Below are positions 23,111 through 25,375 of a DNA stretch of 25,375 bases, in pieces (the first letter of the stretch is position 1; every line of letters begins with the position of its first letter). The notes beneath the pieces are model-generated. The model was not told where the DNA came from and did not search any database. It was given only the letters and a program-made list of their open reading frames with translations. A program made the translations under genes and the position numbers. The DNA comes from Candidatus Accumulibacter sp. UBA704. Lineage in GTDB: Bacteria > Pseudomonadota > Gammaproteobacteria > Burkholderiales > Rhodocyclaceae. The stretch spans positions 10,647-36,021 of the forward strand of contig DBMG01000064.1 of the NCBI GenBank assembly GCA_002304785.1, read 5' to 3'.

Positions 23111-24387
23111 GATGCGAGCTTGCTCCAGGCTTTGAGGAAGAAGTCGGGGGTACCGAAGTTGCCGGACTTGAGGGCCAGCGCCAGCGGACGCTGCGTGGTT
23201 TCTTTGGTAATGCCGGTGGTCCACGGCACACCGGGGTCAATTTCCGGACCGATGCGCAGACCGGTGACACCAAGGGCCTTGACCACGGCGCCGGAGGTCT
23301 CGCCGCCGGCGACGATCAGTTGCCCGACACCCATCGCGACGAGGCCTTGGGCAATGGCGGCCATGGCATCTTCGACCAGGCTGCCGGCTTTTTCCGTGCC
23401 CAGTTGGGTCTGCACCGCCTTGACCGCTTCCGGGGTGGCAGTGGCGTAGAACAGCACCGGCTCTTTCTCTATCTTGCCCTTGGCCCATTCGAGAGCGGCA
23501 CCGACGACGTCCTTGCCGCGTGCCAGCTCGAAGGGGTCGATGTTGAAGGCGGGGTGCTTCTCGCGCATGGCGGCGACCTGCCCTTGCGTGGCGATCGAGC
23601 AGCTGCCGGAGATGACGGCGCGCAGACCGCCTGTATGCGGCAGGGCGTCGGCGACCTGGCACTCGGCGAGCAGCCCGGCCTTGCGGAAATTCTGCGGCAG
23701 GCCGAGGGCAATACCGGAGCCCGCGGTGACCAGCGGCATGTCTGCACAGGCGGCACCGATGGCCAGCAGATCGTCGTTGGTGATGGCATCCGGCACGGCA
23801 AAGTTACAGCCTTCGGCCTTGAGCTTGTCGAAGCGGGCCTTGATGGCTTCCGGCCCCTGGCGGATCACGCCGTAGTCGACGAGACCGGCCTTGCCCTTGA
23901 TCTGGGCTTGCAGAACCTTGACGAGGTTGGCGTCGGTCATCGGGGTGAGCGGATGGTGGCGCATGCCGGAGTCGGAGAGCAGGATGTCGCCGACGAACAG
24001 GTGGCCCTTGTAGATGGTGCGGCCATTGACCGGGAAGGCCGGGCAGGCGATGGTGAAGTCGCTGTGCAGGGCCTGCATCAGGGCTTCGGCGACCGGGCCG
24101 ATGTTGCCTTTCGGCGTGGAGTCGAAGGTGGAGCAGTACTTGAAGTAGAACTGCTTGCAGCCGGCCTGCTGCAGCCAGCGCAGTGCGGCGAGAGATTCGG
24201 CGATGGCTTCCTCGACCGGGTTGGTACGCGATTTCAAGGCGATCACCACGGCGTCGATGTCGTCGCCGATCGGTTCCTGAGGAACGCCGATCATCTGCAC
24301 CGTGCGCATGCCGGCTTTGACCAGCATGCCGGCCAGGTCGGTGCCGCCGGTAAAGTCGTCGGCGATGCAGCCAAGCAGAATTGTCAT
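23107..24387 (-). CDS. otnK: 3-oxo-tetronate kinase (DUF1537 family)
   Basis: The 426-residue two-domain kinase phosphorylates 3-oxo-tetronate at O4 with ATP. The N-terminal substrate domain opens LLGCIADDFTGGTDLAGML (4-22), with the Asp-Asp of the family; the C-terminal nucleotide domain has IVAGGETSGAVVKALGV (about 364-380) and GPEIDPGVPW. The length is typical. ATG 24385-24387 has AAGGAG seven bases upstream. It lies between ltnD and otnC, the standard tetronate gene order. The related DtnK and LtnK act on D- or L-threonate directly and lack these partners, so OtnK is preferred. Confidence 0.93.
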   Translation of the reverse strand: MTILLGCIADDFTGGTDLAGMLVKAGMRTVQMIGVPQEPIGDDIDAVVIALKSRTNPVEEAIAESLAALRWLQQAGCKQFYFKYCSTFDSTPKGNIGPVAEALMQALHSDFTIACPAFPVNGRTIYKGHLFVGDILLSDSGMRHHPLTPMTDANLVKVLQAQIKGKAGLVDYGVIRQGPEAIKARFDKLKAEGCNFAVPDAITNDDLLAIGAACADMPLVTAGSGIALGLPQNFRKAGLLAECQVADALPHTGGLRAVISGSCSIATQGQVAAMREKHPAFNIDPFELARGKDVVGAALEWAKGKIEKEPVLFYATATPEAVKAVQTQLGTEKAGSLVEDAMAAIAQGLVAMGVGQLIVAGGETSGAVVKALGVTGLRIGPEIDPGVPWTTGITKETTQRPLALALKSGNFGTPDFFLKAWSKLAS

Positions 24388-24414
24388 TTACGTACTCCTT
24401 GTCAGATTTGCGGA

Positions 24415-25320
24415 TTATTTCTTCGCTTCCGGCAGCTTGATGCCCGGAAAGACCTTGATCACGGCCGAGTCGTCCTCGCCGCCGTGCCCGGCGGCCGACG
24501 CGGACATGTACATCTGGTGGGCGGCGGCCGAGAGTGGCAGCGGAAAAACGCTCTTCTTGGCGTAGTCGAGCACGATGCCGAGGTCCTTGACGAAGATGTT
24601 GACGGCCGACAACGGCGTGTAATCGCCCGCGAGGATATGCGGCACGCGGTTCTGGAACATCCAGGAGTTGCCAGCGCTGTTGGTGATCACTTCATAAACC
24701 TGGTCCGGATTGGCGCCGGCGCGGATGGCCAGGGCCATCGCCTCGCCGGCCGCAGCGATGTGCACGCCGGCCAGCAACTGGTTCACCATCTTGACCACCG
24801 AGCCGGGGCCGACTTCGTCGCCGAGGCGATAGACCTTGCCGGCGATCGCGTCAAGCACGTCTTCGCACTTGGCATAGGCTTCCGGCGTACCGGACGACAT
24901 CACGGTCATTTCCCCCGCCATGGCCTTGGCAGCGCCGCCGGAAATCGGCCCGTCGATCATCAGCAGGCCGGCTTCGGCAAGGCGCTTGCCCAACCCCTTG
25001 GCGAACTCGGGCGAGACGGTGGCGCTGGCGATAACCACCGAACCGGGCTTCATGTGCGGCGCAGCGCCGTTCTCGCCAAACAGAACCGTTTCCGTCTGAT
25101 CGGCATTGACTACCACGGTGATCAGGACATCGACCAACGGAGCCATGGCGGCCGGCGATTCGGCGCGGATGCCGCCCGCATCGACCACTTTCTGCACGAC
25201 CTCTGGCCGCATGTCGCAGGCGTGGACTTCAAAACCCTCGCGCAGCAACGACATGGCGACGCCCATGCCCATGGCGCCTAGACCGATGACACCGACCGGC
25301 TTCTTGACTGTTGCGTTCAT
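24415..25320 (-). CDS. ltnD: L-threonate dehydrogenase (3-hydroxyisobutyrate dehydrogenase family)
   Basis: The 301-residue beta-hydroxyacid dehydrogenase oxidises L-threonate to 2-oxo-tetronate with NAD. VIGLGAMGMG (11-20) is the dinucleotide motif, DGPISGGAAKAMAGEMTVM (123-141) the substrate loop, and Lys177 in GSVVKMVNQLLAG the catalytic lysine. ATG 25318-25320 follows GGAG by nine bases; an upstream in-frame TTG at 25333-25335 is less likely. It is the first gene of the ltnD-otnK-otnC-otnI-denD operon, with otnK 27 bases downstream. Tartronate-semialdehyde reductases are close relatives, but the operon supports LtnD. The promoter lies near or beyond the window end. Confidence 0.9.
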   Translation of the reverse strand: MNATVKKPVGVIGLGAMGMGVAMSLLREGFEVHACDMRPEVVQKVVDAGGIRAESPAAMAPLVDVLITVVVNADQTETVLFGENGAAPHMKPGSVVIASATVSPEFAKGLGKRLAEAGLLMIDGPISGGAAKAMAGEMTVMSSGTPEAYAKCEDVLDAIAGKVYRLGDEVGPGSVVKMVNQLLAGVHIAAAGEAMALAIRAGANPDQVYEVITNSAGNSWMFQNRVPHILAGDYTPLSAVNIFVKDLGIVLDYAKKSVFPLPLSAAAHQMYMSASAAGHGGEDDSAVIKVFPGIKLPEAKK

Positions 25321-25375
25321 ATTCAGATTCTCCAAAACATTGGTAATAGGTTATTTCGCATACACCAGATCCCTG

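Noticed and set aside
23320..25281. A 653-codon open frame on the plus strand across ltnD and otnK
   Set aside because: It is the antisense shadow of GC-rich genes with strong third-position bias. The minus-strand products carry full family motifs, while this one is compositionally odd (Asp/Gly/His-rich) with no motif.

Overview
The window is about 59% GC and looks like chromosome from a betaproteobacterium, most likely Rhodocyclaceae (Dechloromonas/Propionivibrio-like). This rests on the long E. coli-type argG, the Pol IV sequence type, EAL signalling, TRAP transport, RpiR regulation and a DUF1537-type acid-sugar operon. The taxonomic call is an inference from gene style, not from a marker gene.

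Left part (1-5063). The window opens inside an EAL-domain c-di-GMP phosphodiesterase. It is followed by a compact run of hairpins ending in a strong terminator, a candidate small RNA. A minus-strand set follows: a CPA2 cation/proton antiporter, a protein resembling the Bacillus spore transglutaminase Tgl, a 36-codon mini-ORF coupled at both ends by ATGA overlaps, and a membrane acyltransferase. A MarR regulator is divergent from the antiporter, with a near-ideal 27-bp operator palindrome between them.

Middle (5064-9940). A poorly coding stretch holds two competing small ORFs. Then come an oxalate/formate-type MFS carrier, a textbook LexA box, an uncharacterised 61-aa SOS-controlled ORF in the same frame as the DNA polymerase IV gene (dinB), and argG with a clear terminator. 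A short decayed SDR dehydrogenase tail lies beyond it.

Right part (10078-25320). This is acid-sugar catabolism. A plus-strand operon has a good sigma-70 promoter overlapped by RpiR/HexR-like palindromes. It encodes a TRAP transporter (P, Q, M), an FGGY kinase, a D-2-hydroxyacid dehydrogenase, a DHDPS-fold lyase, an RpiR/SIS regulator and a HAD phosphatase. Facing it is a tightly overlapped minus-strand operon, ltnD-otnK-otnC-otnI-denD. From the published DUF1537 work, these enzymes convert L-threonate and D-erythronate to dihydroxyacetone phosphate and CO2. The DenD copy has Phe in place of the usual catalytic Tyr. Between the two operons sit a lipoprotein amidase (AmpD family) and a conserved protein of unknown function.

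The most novel-looking unit is the plus-strand operon. Its order (uptake, kinase, 2-hydroxyacid dehydrogenase, lyase) suggests a route for an acid sugar that I cannot match to a known pathway. No tRNA, rRNA, CRISPR array, insertion sequence or prophage gene was seen.
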